A stretch of DNA of 64,000 nt. It comes from Lachnospiraceae bacterium (GTDB taxonomy: Bacteria > Bacillota > Clostridia > Lachnospirales > Lachnospiraceae). Below the pieces are notes generated by a model, which did no database searches, had not been told where the DNA came from, and saw nothing but the letters and a program-made list of their open reading frames with translations. Shown here in pieces: positions 8,233 through 19,137 of this stretch. Numbering within the stretch: position 1 is the first letter of the stretch; each line of letters begins with the position of its first letter. The translations under genes and the position numbers were made by a program. The stretch lies in contig JAILAF010000069.1 of NCBI GenBank assembly GCA_024681775.1, positions 62,001-126,000 of the forward strand, written 5' to 3'.

Positions 8233-11223
8233 TCACTTCTTCCTGGTGGCCACTGCCTTTTTCTTTGCAGTTTTTGCTTTTGCTTCCGTTTCGGCGCACT
8301 CAGCGTCCTCTGCTGCTTTTCCTCCGGCTTTCTTCTTCGGTGCGGACACCTTCCGTCCCTGCTTTTCCAGCATCTTTTTGATGTAGATGCCGGTGAAGGA
8401 ATCGGGATCCGCAGCCACCTCCTCGGGGGTGCCGCCTGCGATCTGCAGTCCGCCCCGGTCACCGCCTTCGGGACCCATGTCGATGATATAGTCCGCGCAC
8501 TTGATCACGTCCAGATTGTGCTCGATGACCACCACCGTATTGCCGCCGTCCGCCAGGCGCTGCAGGATCTCCACCAGCTTGTGGACATCCGCAAAATGCA
8601 GTCCCGTGGTGGGCTCGTCCAGAATGTAGATGGTCTTGCCGGTGCTGCGCTTGCTCAGCTCCGTCGCCAGCTTAATGCGCTGCGCCTCTCCGCCGGAAAG
8701 CTCCGTGGAGGGCTGCCCCAGCTTGATATAGCCCAGTCCCACGTCATAGAGGGTCTGGATCTTGTTCCGGATGGAAGGAAGGTTCTCAAAGTAGGTCATA
8801 GCCTCCTCCACCGTCATATCCAGGACGTCAAAGATGCTCTTGCCCTTGTAATGCACCTCCAGGGTCTCACGGTTGTAGCGCTTGCCGCCACAGACCTCAC
8901 AGGGCACATACACATCCGGCAGGAAATGCATCTCGATCTTCACGATGCCGTCGCCGGCGCAGGCTTCGCACCTGCCGCCCTTGACATTGAAGCTGAAACG
9001 CCCCTTGGAAAAGCCTCTGGCCTTGGCATCGGGAGTACCCGCAAAAACATCCCGGATCATGTCAAAGACGCCGGTGTAGGTGGCGGGATTGGAACGGGGC
9101 GTCCGGCCGATGGGGCTCTGGTCGATGCAGATCACCTTGTCCAGGGCTTCCGTGCCGGTGATGGCCTTAAAACGGCCGGGAATGGTACGGGCTCTGTTCA
9201 GCTTTCTGGAGAGTTCCTTCTGCAGGATCTCGTTTACCAGGCTGCTCTTACCGGAACCTGACACACCTGTCACACAGGTGAAGACCCCCAGAGGGAACTT
9301 CACATCGATGTTCCGGAGATTGTTCTCCTCCGCTCCCTTCACCGTGAGCCAGCCCTTGGGCTTTCTCCTGGTCTCTGGAATGGGGATCACTTTCCGTCCG
9401 CTGAGGTAGTCTCCCGTCAGGGACTCCCTGCAATCCATGATCTCCTGCGCGGTGCCCGTGGCGATGACTCTGCCGCCGTGGCTGCCGGCGCCGGGACCGA
9501 TGTCCACAATGTAATCCGCCGCCAGCATGGTATCCTCATCATGCTCTACCACGATGAGGGTATTGCCCAGATCCCGGAGATGCTTTAAGGTCCCCAGGAG
9601 CTTGTCATTGTCTCTCTGATGCAGACCGATGCTGGGCTCATCCAGGATATAGCACACACCCACCAGGCCGGAACCGATCTGGGTGGCCAGACGGATGCGC
9701 TGTGCCTCTCCGCCGGAGAGGGAAGCGGTAGCCCGGTTCAGGGACAGATAATCCAGTCCCACATCCACCAGGAACTGCACTCTGGCACGGATCTCCTTCA
9801 GGATCTGCTCTCCGATCTTCAGCTGCTGGGCGGAGAGCTTCGTCCCCAGATCCGCCAGATAAGCGCTGAGATCCAAAACCGACATATCCGTCACTTCATA
9901 GATATTTTTATCTCCCACGGTGACCGCCAGGGATTCCTTCTTCAGACGCATGCCGCCGCATTCGGTACAGGGGCTGATGCGCATGAAGGATTCATACTCC
10001 GCCTTTCCGGTCTCGGAGAAGGTCTCACGGTATCTGCGCTCCACATTCCGCAGGAGGCCTTCAAAGGCCACGGGATAGACGCCGGTGCCCCGCTGACCGG
10101 AGTAGTGGACCTTCACCTCCACACCGTCCGTGCCGTAGAGGAGGATGTTCCGGATCTTCTCCGGGTATTTCTCAAAGGGGGTGTCCAGGTCAAAATGGTA
10201 TTCCTTGCAAAGCGCCTGCAACACCGCATTGGTAAAGCTGCCGGGGGTATTGCAGGACTGCCATCCCAGGACGACGATGGCCCCCTCGTTGATGCTCAGG
10301 CTCTCGTCCGGGATCATGAGGCGATAGTCGAATTCCATCTTGTACCCCAGGCCGGCGCAGACAGGGCAGGCACCGAAGGGATTGTTGAAGGAAAAGCTCC
10401 TGGGCTCAATCTCTGTCAGGCTGACCCCGCAGTCGGGACAGGAATAGCTGGTGCTGAAGGAAAGGGTCTCTCCGTCGATGACATCCACCATCAGCAGGCC
10501 CTGGGTCAGCTCCAGCACATTCTCGATGGACTCCGAGAGTCGCTTCTCGATGCCGGGGCGCACCACCAGACGGTCCACCACGATATCGATGTTGTGTTTG
10601 TTGTTCTTCTCCAGAACGATCTCCTCCGAGAGGTCGTAGAGGATGCCGTCCACCCGGACTCTGCCGTAACCGGCCTTCCGCGCCCGCTCGATGACCTTCT
10701 CGTGCTGGCCCTTCCGCCCGCGGACCACGGGAGCCAGGAGCTGCATCCTGGTACCCTCGGGGAGCGCCATGATGCGGTCCGTCATCTGGTCCACGGTCTG
10801 ACGCTCGATGGGACGGCCGCACTCCGGACAGTGGGGGATGCCCACTCTGGCGTAGAGCAGACGTAAATAGTCGTAGATCTCCGTCACGGTACCCACGGTG
10901 GAACGGGGATTGCGGTTGGTGGATTTCTGGTCGATGGAGATGGCGGGGGACAGGCCCTCGATGCTCTGCACATCCGGCTTCTCCATCTGTCCCAGGAACT
11001 GTCTCGCGTAGGAGGACAGGCTCTCCATGTAGCGGCGCTGTCCCTCCGCATAAATGGTATCAAAAGCAAGGCTGGACTTTCCGGATCCCGACACACCTGT
11101 CATAACCACAAGCTTGTCTCTGGGGATCTCCACATCCAGATCCTTCAGGTTGTTTTCTCTGGCGCCGCGGACCACGATCCTGCTTCCGGGGATCATCTTC
11201 GCGGTTTGTTTCTCTGTACTCAC
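8233..11223 (-). CDS. uvrA: Excinuclease ABC subunit A
   Basis: [80 protein letters not shown]..., two ABC signatures, zinc motifs. Start uncertain (GTG at 11223 or ATG at 11259). Unusual Lys/Ala-rich C-terminal tail. Confidence 0.96.
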   Translation of the reverse strand: MSTEKQTAKMIPGSRIVVRGARENNLKDLDVEIPRDKLVVMTGVSGSGKSSLAFDTIYAEGQRRYMESLSSYARQFLGQMEKPDVQSIEGLSPAISIDQKSTNRNPRSTVGTVTEIYDYLRLLYARVGIPHCPECGRPIERQTVDQMTDRIMALPEGTRMQLLAPVVRGRKGQHEKVIERARKAGYGRVRVDGILYDLSEEIVLEKNNKHNIDIVVDRLVVRPGIEKRLSESIENVLELTQGLLMVDVIDGETLSFSTSYSCPDCGVSLTEIEPRSFSFNNPFGACPVCAGLGYKMEFDYRLMIPDESLSINEGAIVVLGWQSCNTPGSFTNAVLQALCKEYHFDLDTPFEKYPEKIRNILLYGTDGVEVKVHYSGQRGTGVYPVAFEGLLRNVERRYRETFSETGKAEYESFMRISPCTECGGMRLKKESLAVTVGDKNIYEVTDMSVLDLSAYLADLGTKLSAQQLKIGEQILKEIRARVQFLVDVGLDYLSLNRATASLSGGEAQRIRLATQIGSGLVGVCYILDEPSIGLHQRDNDKLLGTLKHLRDLGNTLIVVEHDEDTMLAADYIVDIGPGAGSHGGRVIATGTAQEIMDCRESLTGDYLSGRKVIPIPETRRKPKGWLTVKGAEENNLRNIDVKFPLGVFTCVTGVSGSGKSSLVNEILQKELSRKLNRARTIPGRFKAITGTEALDKVICIDQSPIGRTPRSNPATYTGVFDMIRDVFAGTPDAKARGFSKGRFSFNVKGGRCEACAGDGIVKIEMHFLPDVYVPCEVCGGKRYNRETLEVHYKGKSIFDVLDMTVEEAMTYFENLPSIRNKIQTLYDVGLGYIKLGQPSTELSGGEAQRIKLATELSKRSTGKTIYILDEPTTGLHFADVHKLVEILQRLADGGNTVVVIEHNLDVIKCADYIIDMGPEGGDRGGLQIAGGTPEEVAADPDSFTGIYIKKMLEKQGRKVSAPKKKAGGKAAEDAECAETEAKAKTAKKKAVATRKK

Positions 11224-11307
11224 ATCAATCTCTCTTTCTATCCGGGAGGTCCGGACCAAAGGAACGGCCCTCCCGGCACGGCTCAGGCGCCTTTGTTACC
11301 GGGCAGG

Positions 11308-12712
11308 CTAAGCCAGCAGTTCAAAAAGGTCGTCCTCCTGGCCTGCATAGTCGTCCATGATGGACTCGAAGGCATCCAGGAAATAATGGTTGGATTCGGT
11401 GAACACGTCCTGTTTCAGGTAAAAGATCACCTTGTTGAGGAAGAGCTTTTTGTCCATCAGCTCCTCCTGGTGCACGAAGAAGGGTCCCAGCTTTTTATTT
11501 TCCGCGATACGCTTGTCCTTGGTGATGCCCTTGGCACGTGCGGCGCAGTTCTCCTCATCGATGGCGGTATTGACGATGGCGGCAAAGGTGGGCCAGTTCC
11601 GCTTCAGCTCTCCCTTGGCCTGGAGCTTCTTCACCAGCTCTCCAACTCTGCCGGTGGTGCCGGAAAGCACCTCCTCCAGCGGGCGGCTGCCGGCAAAAAT
11701 GCTGCGCTCCGCCTTCATGCTGTCGGGCAGCACGGAAAAATCGATGGGCACATAGTACAGCTCAAAACGGCGCTTGAAGGCACTGTCCATGACGAAGATA
11801 TTTTCATCCGCCGTGTTCATGGTGGCCAGGATGTTGAAGTTCGGAGGCAGCCAGATCTTGCCGTCGGTGAAGATGTTCTTCATCCAGGGATCCAGGCAGA
11901 AGTAGGCGCCGATGTCCCGGTTGATGATGGGATATTCGCTGCGGCCGCTCTCGCCCCGGTCCAGGAGCTGGAACACGTCTCCGAAGATGGAAGGCGCATT
12001 ACCGCGGTTGATCTCCTCCACGATGAGGTAGTACTTCTCCGAAGGATGCAGGAAAGCCGCCTTCAGGAGGGCGGTGAAGGGACCTGCCACGAAGGAATAG
12101 TCCAGCGGGCTGTCGGCGGATACCATGGGCTTGATGCATCCCACAAAATCGCCGTAGGTGTAGGCAGGGTGGAAGATGGCACGCTTGATGTGGGCGTCAC
12201 GGACCTTCTCATCGGGGTACTCCGCCTTCAGCAGCTCGTTGACGCTGTGGGACTTACCGGTACCGGGAGCGCCGTAGTACACCCGCTGGATGGGGCGCAT
12301 GTTCTCCTCGGTAAAGTAGAAATCCTGTCCTCTGGAATCGGGCGCTGCCGTGGATACCTCGCCGCCGGACCGCATGTAATAGGCCGCGTGCTCCTGGGGA
12401 TCCGCAAAGCGCTCTCCCCGCTCCAGCAGAAGCTTATACAGATGCATGCTGACCTCCAGCACGCCGTGCCCCTCCTCGTTCACCGAAGCGAAGTCCGGAT
12501 GCCGCATGAGCTGCTCGCAGGTCTCGTTAAAGCCCTTTGCATCGGAGCAATAGAAGAGGTTGGCCATGGCGTTGTTTTCCACCTTGGTGGCTCCTACCCG
12601 CAGCGCATAAGCGTAAGCACTGATCTCGTTGTCGGAGTAGGTGCGCATGCCGTCCTCCCGCGCCTGGCTCTTCAGCCAGTCACGGAACCGTTTTTCGTTT
12701 TCGCCGTCCAGT

Positions 12713-12720
<8 letters not shown>
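11308..12720 (-). CDS. McrB-like AAA+ ATPase/GTPase between uvrB and uvrA
   Basis: [17 protein letters not shown] (Walker A), [45 protein letters not shown] (Walker B + NRGN), [25 protein letters not shown]. Start overlaps the uvrB stop by 8 nt. No McrC-like partner seen. Confidence 0.83.
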
Positions 12721-14728
<2,008 letters not shown>

Positions 14729-14782
14729 GAAACCCTGTGATCGGTCTTTTGCTACATAAAACAAGAATGGTACACAACCTTT

Positions 14783-14811
14783 AGTGTACCATTCTTTGGA
14801 GGGTCTGTCCA
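14783..14811 (-). promoter_or_regulatory. Candidate sigma-A promoter of the uvrB operon
   Basis: Minus strand TGGACA - 17 nt - TACACT. The -10 lies inside a perfect 13-bp inverted repeat (14763-14775 / 14784-14796). Confidence 0.65.
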
Positions 14812-14819
14812 TAGGATTT

Positions 14820-14833
14820 AGAACATTTGTTCG
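14820..14833. promoter_or_regulatory. LexA (DinR)/SOS-box-like operator
   Basis: AGAACATTTGTTCG versus Gram-positive consensus CGAACRNRYGTTYG; directly upstream of the candidate -35 of uvrB. Confidence 0.72.
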
Positions 14834-14873
14834 TGCTAAAGCTGAGATATATTTTGTCTGTCTCCACAGCGTT

Positions 14874-15341
14874 TTATTCTTCTCTTTTTGCGTAAATCAG
14901 CGCCGCATTTCTTCCATATTCCGTCAGATCATAGTCCATCTGTTCACTTTCCATGAACTCCTCAAAATGCTCTGCAAGAAAAACGGCGGTTTCATCATCG
15001 GATTCTCCGTATAAGGCATCCCATAAATCCTCAGGCATCTGTATGTATGCTATGGGCTCTTCGTTGTCTCTGATCAGCGGATCTTCGCATCTGTCTTTCA
15101 GATATTCCATTAATGAACCGATATTTGAAGAGCACTGATTCATCAGAGGATCAAAGTTTTCGCTCCATACTTGGTCTCGATCCGGTATCTCATCGAAAAA
15201 TTGATACAGATCTATTCTCGTATCTTCATAAACAAATCCGCCATAAAGAAGGCTGGCATAGAGTTCATCAACATCATCCTGCATTTCTGCCAGAAATTTC
15301 ATATAAGAGTATCCAAATCTGAATTTTCCGTATTTATCCAT
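14874..15341 (-). CDS. Hypothetical acidic protein (155 aa)
   Basis: Intact [39 protein letters not shown]...; no family recognised. Confidence 0.6.
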   Translation of the reverse strand: MDKYGKFRFGYSYMKFLAEMQDDVDELYASLLYGGFVYEDTRIDLYQFFDEIPDRDQVWSENFDPLMNQCSSNIGSLMEYLKDRCEDPLIRDNEEPIAYIQMPEDLWDALYGESDDETAVFLAEHFEEFMESEQMDYDLTEYGRNAALIYAKREE

Positions 15342-15382
15342 CTTTCGCCTCCCTATTTTTGATCAGTTACGAGCCTATTCCT

Positions 15383-15610
15383 TCATTTTTGAGTGTCCGA
15401 ACGCAGTTTTCCGTTGCAAATCACTTCCCCCTCGTATCTGTTTGCCCGATCCATAAGGTCACGGAACTGCTCATAGCTTAGGCCCGATTTCTTCTCTGCC
15501 TCTATGAGGCTTGCCCCTTGATTCAGCATCCTGAGAGCTGCCTCTTCCGCTTCATTCTGTGCCACATCCGTGATCATCTTCTCATATTTCTCGGTCCAGG
15601 GATCTGTCAT
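15383..15610 (-). CDS. Small hypothetical protein (75 aa)
   Basis: MTDPWTEKYEKMITDVAQNEAEEAALRMLNQGASLIEAEKKSGLSYEQFRDLMDRANR...; ATG overlaps the stop of an upstream 35-aa ORF (ATGA). Confidence 0.55.
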   Translation of the reverse strand: MTDPWTEKYEKMITDVAQNEAEEAALRMLNQGASLIEAEKKSGLSYEQFRDLMDRANRYEGEVICNGKLRSDTQK

Positions 15611-15714
15611 GGTCTTAACACCTCCGTTATACACCCTCCGCGCAGCACCGGCGCGCCTTTATCCAAATACTTCTCTATTTCTTTTCGATAGTTTTCAAAA
15701 ATCTTCTCTTCCAT
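15607..15714 (-). CDS. 35-aa small ORF translationally coupled to the next gene (not in ORF track)
   Basis: MEEKIFENYRKEIEKYLDKGAPVLRGGCITEVLRP*, preceded by AGAGGAG; its TGA overlaps the next ATG. Confidence 0.5.
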   Translation of the reverse strand: MEEKIFENYRKEIEKYLDKGAPVLRGGCITEVLRP

Positions 15715-15726
15715 TTTTGACTCCTC

Positions 15727-17112
15727 TCAAACGATCCTCTCCTTCAATTCCTCTCTGATCGGCAGTTCCCGGAAGGCTTCCGCGCACTCGGTATGCATGG
15801 GATAAATCCGGTCCTGCGGATCCACGGCGTTAATGACGGCGGCGATCATCTCCGGAGTTGCATGGCCGGAGGTATGGAGATGCTCCACATGGATGCCTTT
15901 TGCCTCCTGGCGTTTGATAAAACTGATCCACTTGTCATTTTTTGCTCTGTTGGGATATTTCTTCCCGTCTTTTCCGGTGTATTCCTCCTGAAGGTATCCG
16001 TCCCACATGGACCAGATCAGCACGGGCATCTTTTTGATCCTGTCTTCACGGTAGGCCTCAACAAATCTGTCGATGTAGGCCTCCTGATAGTCCTCCGGCT
16101 TGATCACCGCCAGGAATCCGAACTGTTCCATCATCTCTCCCTGCGAAAGGGGAGAGTCCAGCCGTTGTCCCGGAGGCACAAAATCAAACGCAGGAAGCAG
16201 CGCCACTTTATCAAAGCGGTACACCTCGGCCCAGTCCCCCGCAGTCTCGGTGAAGAGCTTCAGCTGCTCCCGAAAATAATCGTTGTACACGTACATATAC
16301 CTGCCGTAGCGGAGGTTTGTAGACTGGGCAGCCTGATAGAAGCTGGCCAGGGAATCCAGATTGGTGGAGGAGCAGACCAGGAAAGCCCATTTGTGCTCCT
16401 TCAGGAATTTGGAAGCTTCCCGCTGCATCTGCGGCTCTGTCAGCACCTTCTCTCCGGGCCGGCTCATCATGGTTCCTTCGATCACCAGAGCATCCACCCT
16501 GCGCTTTCCGTAATCTCGCACATATTTATAGATGACTCGAAGCATCACTTTTCCGCGTCTCCCATGGCCTCTGAAATCTCCCGTGTGCAGGATCCGATAC
16601 CGGCCGTCCGGAGAGTCCGCGTCCTCCGCTTCGATGAGAAACATGTAGGCGTCGTAGGCGGAATGATCCACACTGTATGGCTCTATGGTAAAGCCCGGAA
16701 GGGTGATGTGTTCATATGTGCGCTCTCCCCACCGAAAGACGTGTACCCGGGAGTCATCCTTCAGGAGCGCTGCTTCTGCCCTGTGCAGCGCCGCATCCTG
16801 CACATGCTCGCTTTTTCCGAGAGCATCCTGGATGTTGATCATGACCTGCCTCGCGGTGACACCCATATACAGAGGGACATTCTCCGGAATCTCCATGAGC
16901 CTGCCGACGTGATCCCCGTGATAGTGGGTGAAAAACACTGCGTCCACCGGTTCCTCATCCCAGGGATATTGAAAATCCTTTTCTTTACCGCTTCCGGGAA
17001 GAAACGAACCATAATCTATCATGATCCGGTGTATGTCCCCTTTGTATTCTGTTGAAATGACAGTGACGCACCCGCCGATCTGATTCCTCTGAAAAACTCT
17101 GATATCTGTCAT
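15727..17112 (-). CDS. MBL-fold metallo-hydrolase, RNase J/beta-CASP-like
   Basis: FFTHYHGDHVGRLMEIPENVPLYMG, ILHTGDFRGHG, VEHLHTSGHATPEMIAAVINAVDPQDRIYPMHTE. Confidence 0.83.
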   Translation of the reverse strand: MTDIRVFQRNQIGGCVTVISTEYKGDIHRIMIDYGSFLPGSGKEKDFQYPWDEEPVDAVFFTHYHGDHVGRLMEIPENVPLYMGVTARQVMINIQDALGKSEHVQDAALHRAEAALLKDDSRVHVFRWGERTYEHITLPGFTIEPYSVDHSAYDAYMFLIEAEDADSPDGRYRILHTGDFRGHGRRGKVMLRVIYKYVRDYGKRRVDALVIEGTMMSRPGEKVLTEPQMQREASKFLKEHKWAFLVCSSTNLDSLASFYQAAQSTNLRYGRYMYVYNDYFREQLKLFTETAGDWAEVYRFDKVALLPAFDFVPPGQRLDSPLSQGEMMEQFGFLAVIKPEDYQEAYIDRFVEAYREDRIKKMPVLIWSMWDGYLQEEYTGKDGKKYPNRAKNDKWISFIKRQEAKGIHVEHLHTSGHATPEMIAAVINAVDPQDRIYPMHTECAEAFRELPIREELKERIV

Positions 17113-17151
17113 ATACCCACCATATTAAGAATGATGACATAGTCCGTTTTA

Positions 17152-17715
17152 TCATTTTTTACTTCTGAAAAAAAAATCATCAATTCCGTCAAGCCAGTTT
17201 TGCAGGGGCACTTCGGGTCGCGGCAGTTTCACTCTCCATTTATCTCGGTCATCGATGCTTAGAGAATTCATCGTGCCGGTTTCAAACTCATAAGTAAACT
17301 CTCTGCCATCCGATCCTGTACCTGCAATGTTAACACGCAGTGACGCGTGCCTCCAGTAAAGCAGAACGGGAAGGACCGCATAGAACTCCCGTTCATAGTA
17401 CAGCCATCGGCAATCCACAGGATCGACAAGATCAAACATCATCTCAGGAATCCCTGTTTTCCTGAATTTCTTTAGCGCCTGATAAAAGTTTACATCAAAT
17501 ACTGACCCCCTCTTATCTGTCGCATCAAACAGGAAATCCTCATAACGCAGCCATTTTTCGTCTGTTTTACTGTTTACAATCCATAACTCGGATTGGAGTA
17601 CTCCATCTGAAAGTGCTACAGATCCGGTATCCTCATCTACGTCTGACTTATATTCGATATAAAGGTCCGGTGTTATATCGATATGGTAGTTGAACGCAAT
17701 ATGTTTCATCTTCAT
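17152..17715 (-). CDS. Hypothetical protein (187 aa)
   Basis: Intact ORF MKMKHIAFNYHIDITPDLYIEYKSDVDEDTG...; no family recognised. Confidence 0.55.
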   Translation of the reverse strand: MKMKHIAFNYHIDITPDLYIEYKSDVDEDTGSVALSDGVLQSELWIVNSKTDEKWLRYEDFLFDATDKRGSVFDVNFYQALKKFRKTGIPEMMFDLVDPVDCRWLYYEREFYAVLPVLLYWRHASLRVNIAGTGSDGREFTYEFETGTMNSLSIDDRDKWRVKLPRPEVPLQNWLDGIDDFFFRSKK

Positions 17716-17846
17716 CGTTCGTCACCCTCTCTGAATCATCAGTTATTCTTACAACGCACAAATTGTGATTGTGTTGATGCAAATAGTGTTCTATAGCATA
17801 CTACAGTAAAAAATTCAATGCACGCTTTTTGGCACATGCTATTTTG

Positions 17847-18989
17847 CTATTTTCGGACAACGGAGTCACTGGGAAATTTCAGATCTTCGACAGAGGTAAA
17901 CAACTCCTCCCGCAAAATTACATTCTCCGGGCCTTCCGCAGCCAGGCATATCGCTTTTTCCGCATTTGCCAGGAAAGACTCATCCAGCCCACATTTTTTC
18001 AATTCTTTGCGGTACATATCTCTGCAGCCGATCAACGACTTCCGCGCCAGCCGGTAAGAATTTTCCGTGAGATTGTCACTCCAACGTACGCCCACTTTCG
18101 GACTGTTGGTAAAAAGGAACAGAATTCGGATGTTACGGGCATATTCCTGCAATTCTTCCGAAGGCAGTTCCTCGGATCCGTCAGCCGCTTTGATGGGCTC
18201 GCCGTTTCGAAGCGCAGCCAGATAGTTGTACTCCCGAATCAGCACTCTCACAAAATCCTGATTCCCGCAGGCTTCCAGCGCTGCGAGGTAATCCTTGAAA
18301 TGGGCTGCTACATTCTTTTTCTCGGCGGTCTCCTCTCCTTTGGAATTCTTCGGCCGAACGTTCCAACCCTTCAGGGAATCCTCCAATCCGCCTGTCACAG
18401 CCTTATCCTGGCATTTGTACTCGATGAGAAGAATGCTTTTCTTCTCCGGACAGATGGCGATGAGATCGATTTCTGCCTGTTTGCCCTCCCCACGGGTAGT
18501 GCCCTTCAGATCTCCCTTGGGAATCGCAGCTTCCATATCGCAGATTGAGTAATCCCCCGGCAAAAATGTCTGATGCCGCAGGGCGATCACCTGCTCGCTC
18601 TTCCGCTCCTTGTCTCGTTTCAGTCCCTCCCGAATACCGGCTTTGATTCCTTTTAACGTTTGAGGTTGAAAGTAAAAAACCTTCTTATCGGTTCTGGGCT
18701 TCCAAAGGTCATGCTCCTCAGTAATCTGTTCCATGACATATTCCTTGTACGAACTCGGGAATCTGTACCATTTTTTCTTTTTCACGGATCCAAGAGGTTT
18801 CCCCTCATAGTAAAACCGCAGGCAGTCCGTCCCCGGCATTGCAAGAATTTCTCCTCCTGCAAAGGAATCCCGGGATGCTTTTGAAATGTCCCTCTTCAGA
18901 TTATGATTTTCCTTCAGACAGAGGAAACTTTTAACATCGTCCAAAGTCTCCTGATCATCGTAGTTCTCCATGTTTCTCGTAAATTCCAT
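17847..18989 (-). CDS. PD-(D/E)XK nuclease-like protein
   Basis: QAEIDLIAICPEKKSILLIEYKCQ matches the ...D...(E)xK arrangement of PD-(D/E)XK folds; preceded by GAGGAG. Confidence 0.58.
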   Translation of the reverse strand: MEFTRNMENYDDQETLDDVKSFLCLKENHNLKRDISKASRDSFAGGEILAMPGTDCLRFYYEGKPLGSVKKKKWYRFPSSYKEYVMEQITEEHDLWKPRTDKKVFYFQPQTLKGIKAGIREGLKRDKERKSEQVIALRHQTFLPGDYSICDMEAAIPKGDLKGTTRGEGKQAEIDLIAICPEKKSILLIEYKCQDKAVTGGLEDSLKGWNVRPKNSKGEETAEKKNVAAHFKDYLAALEACGNQDFVRVLIREYNYLAALRNGEPIKAADGSEELPSEELQEYARNIRILFLFTNSPKVGVRWSDNLTENSYRLARKSLIGCRDMYRKELKKCGLDESFLANAEKAICLAAEGPENVILREELFTSVEDLKFPSDSVVRK

Positions 18990-19008
18990 ATCTTTACTCC
19001 TCAGTATC

Positions 19009-19104
19009 TCAGACGATCCTCTCCTTCAACTCCTCTCGGATAGGAACCTCTCGGAAGGCTTCCGCGCACTCGATATGCATTGGCCAGATCCGGTCCCGGG
19101 GATC
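19009..19104 (-). pseudogene. C-terminal remnant of a second MBL hydrolase gene
   Basis: Minus strand encodes DPRDRIWPMHIECAEAFREVPIREELKERIV*, near-identical to the end of the 15727-17112 product (DPQDRIYPMHTECAEAFRELPIREELKERIV*). Confidence 0.88.
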
Positions 19105-19137
19105 CGTGATGCATCCTCTCATATGCATCTGCACATT

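Noticed and set aside
6593-8386. 597-aa plus-strand ORF
   Set aside because: Spans the antisense of two glycosyltransferase genes; no recognisable domain.
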